Below are positions 22,814 through 23,470 of a stretch of DNA of 23,470 nucleotides, in pieces; position 1 is the stretch's first letter; each line of letters opens with the position of its first letter. Source of the DNA: a virus; IMG/VR virus record IMGVR_UViG_3300009376_000091, positions 1 through 23,470 of that record, one strand, 5' to 3'. Position numbers and translations under genes: made by a program. Under the pieces are notes generated by a model. The model was not told the DNA's origin, made no database searches, and saw only the letters and a list, made by a program, of their open reading frames with translations.

Positions 22814-23470
22814 TTATACGTTCCCGCCGGCTCGGTTGGTGGATAGACGGCACCAGGCGCTGCCTGTCCAAATATACTGAAAAGAAGCCCCCAGCGGTTC
22901 CCCTCCGAGGGCCGCACCCATGACTGTGGATGTTTCCGATGAGTTTAACTGGTTGGCGGGCTGAAAGATAATTACTCCCATATCAGTCTCTCCCCCAGAC
23001 CCATCAAGAGCAGTTGTGACCAAAACAACTGTTAATATCTGTCCTGCGACCTTGCCGTCGGCGATGGTACAAACATGCCCTCCTACGGCTGGATTTACCG
23101 TGACACTGGACACCGTTAAAAGAATGACCCCAGCCTCGGCATCAAATGGCTCAAGCGTAGAGGTTGTCCCTGACCCAAGGTTGGCTGTTGCTGTGCCTCG
23201 TGCAAATTGTCCATTTACCACAAATGCGTTAGTGCTCGCATCTGCTGTGGCTAGCGTCATACCTGAACTTCCGGAAACAACATTAAGTGTAATGTCTTTA
23301 TCCGCAACATGATGGCGTACCTCAATTTCCTCGCCAGTAGAATAAGCTATTTCTGCTTCTCGGGTGCCCGCATTATGAAACACAATACTCCCAGATGTTC
23401 CAGCATCTTTTTCAATAATCAACTCTGTGTTGGAAGTTCCGTTGTCGAGATGCAGGAGTCCGTCTGGGGA
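22814..23470 (-). CDS. Fibre-like or virion surface protein, 5' end beyond the window (218 residues seen)
   Basis: The frame is open to the right edge of the window, so the true start lies outside; a TTG at 23422 is internal. The first visible residues read SPDGLLHLDNGTSNTELIIE, a pattern common in phage fibre and surface proteins (DGLLHL followed by a Gly/Thr-rich segment). The rest is beta-strand-like with Gly, Thr, Ser and Ala loops and ends FQYIWTGSAWCRLSTN, resembling the closing strand of many phage structural proteins. No enzyme motif is visible. It ends 10 bases before the promoter-like element of the next gene. Fibre, head fibre and decoration protein are all possible. Confidence 0.6.
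   Translation of the reverse strand, partial: SPDGLLHLDNGTSNTELIIEKDAGTSGSIVFHNAGTREAEIAYSTGEEIEVRHHVADKDITLNVVSGSSGMTLATADASTNAFVVNGQFARGTATANLGSGTTSTLEPFDAEAGVILLTVSSVTVNPAVGGHVCTIADGKVAGQILTVVLVTTALDGSGGETDMGVIIFQPANQLNSSETSTVMGAALGGEPLGASFQYIWTGSAWCRLSTNRAGGNV

Noticed and set aside
1-23470. tRNA genes, CRISPR arrays, transposons, integrase or attachment sites
   Set aside because: I looked for cloverleaf-like arms, regularly spaced repeats and transposase or integrase motifs and saw none; the region is filled by virion genes.

Overview
The window is one contiguous late-gene region of a tailed phage with a contractile tail, a distant member of the T4 superfamily of myoviruses. Every credible gene lies on the minus strand, so the biological order runs from high to low coordinates. 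Genes are packed with gaps of a few bases or short overlaps, and no stretch over 300 bases lacks a gene. Most starts have a clear AGGAG-type ribosome binding site, which suggests a host that uses Shine-Dalgarno initiation. The host cannot be named from the sequence. The gene content (T4-like virion genes plus a phage-borne ribosomal protein bS21) resembles aquatic environmental phages; that is inference.

Layout from right to left. (1) Head module, 23470-18749: the 3' part of a fibre-like virion protein, a small prohead-type protein, a bS21-like protein, a small beta-rich virion protein, a gp22-like acidic scaffold, and the gp23-like major capsid protein followed by a terminator. (2) Neck module, 18608-15958: gp13-, gp14- and gp15-like proteins. 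(3) Tail module, 15857-10616: an unusually long gp18-like sheath (1025 aa), a gp19-like tube, an overlapping gp26-like/small ORF pair that looks like a tail-assembly chaperone pair with a possible frameshift site, a small conserved protein, and a 1010-aa tape measure (starting at 10605 and ending at 7573). (4) Baseplate module, 7557-2310: a tube-like adaptor candidate, a gp53-like wedge protein, and two large virion proteins. (5) Non-structural end, 2285-1: a compact family A DNA polymerase without an exonuclease domain, a divergent tubulin/FtsZ-like GTPase whose start is one base from the polymerase stop, and the first 51 codons of an unknown gene.

A 14-base element with consensus AACTATTTATTAAG lies 16-61 bases before the start codon of seven genes, with a weaker eighth copy. 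It is probably the phage's own late promoter or another late control site. Several copies are directly followed by a small stem-loop. With the terminator after the capsid gene it divides the region into head, neck, sheath, tube and tape-measure/baseplate/polymerase units.

The most unusual content is the polymerase-tubulin pair at the end of a virion operon, the bS21 homologue inside the head module, the promoter-plus-hairpin element, and the gp26-like/small ORF overlap at a T7 run. Portal, terminase, prohead protease and lysis genes are not in the window. All family assignments come from reading motifs by eye; none was tested by a database search.
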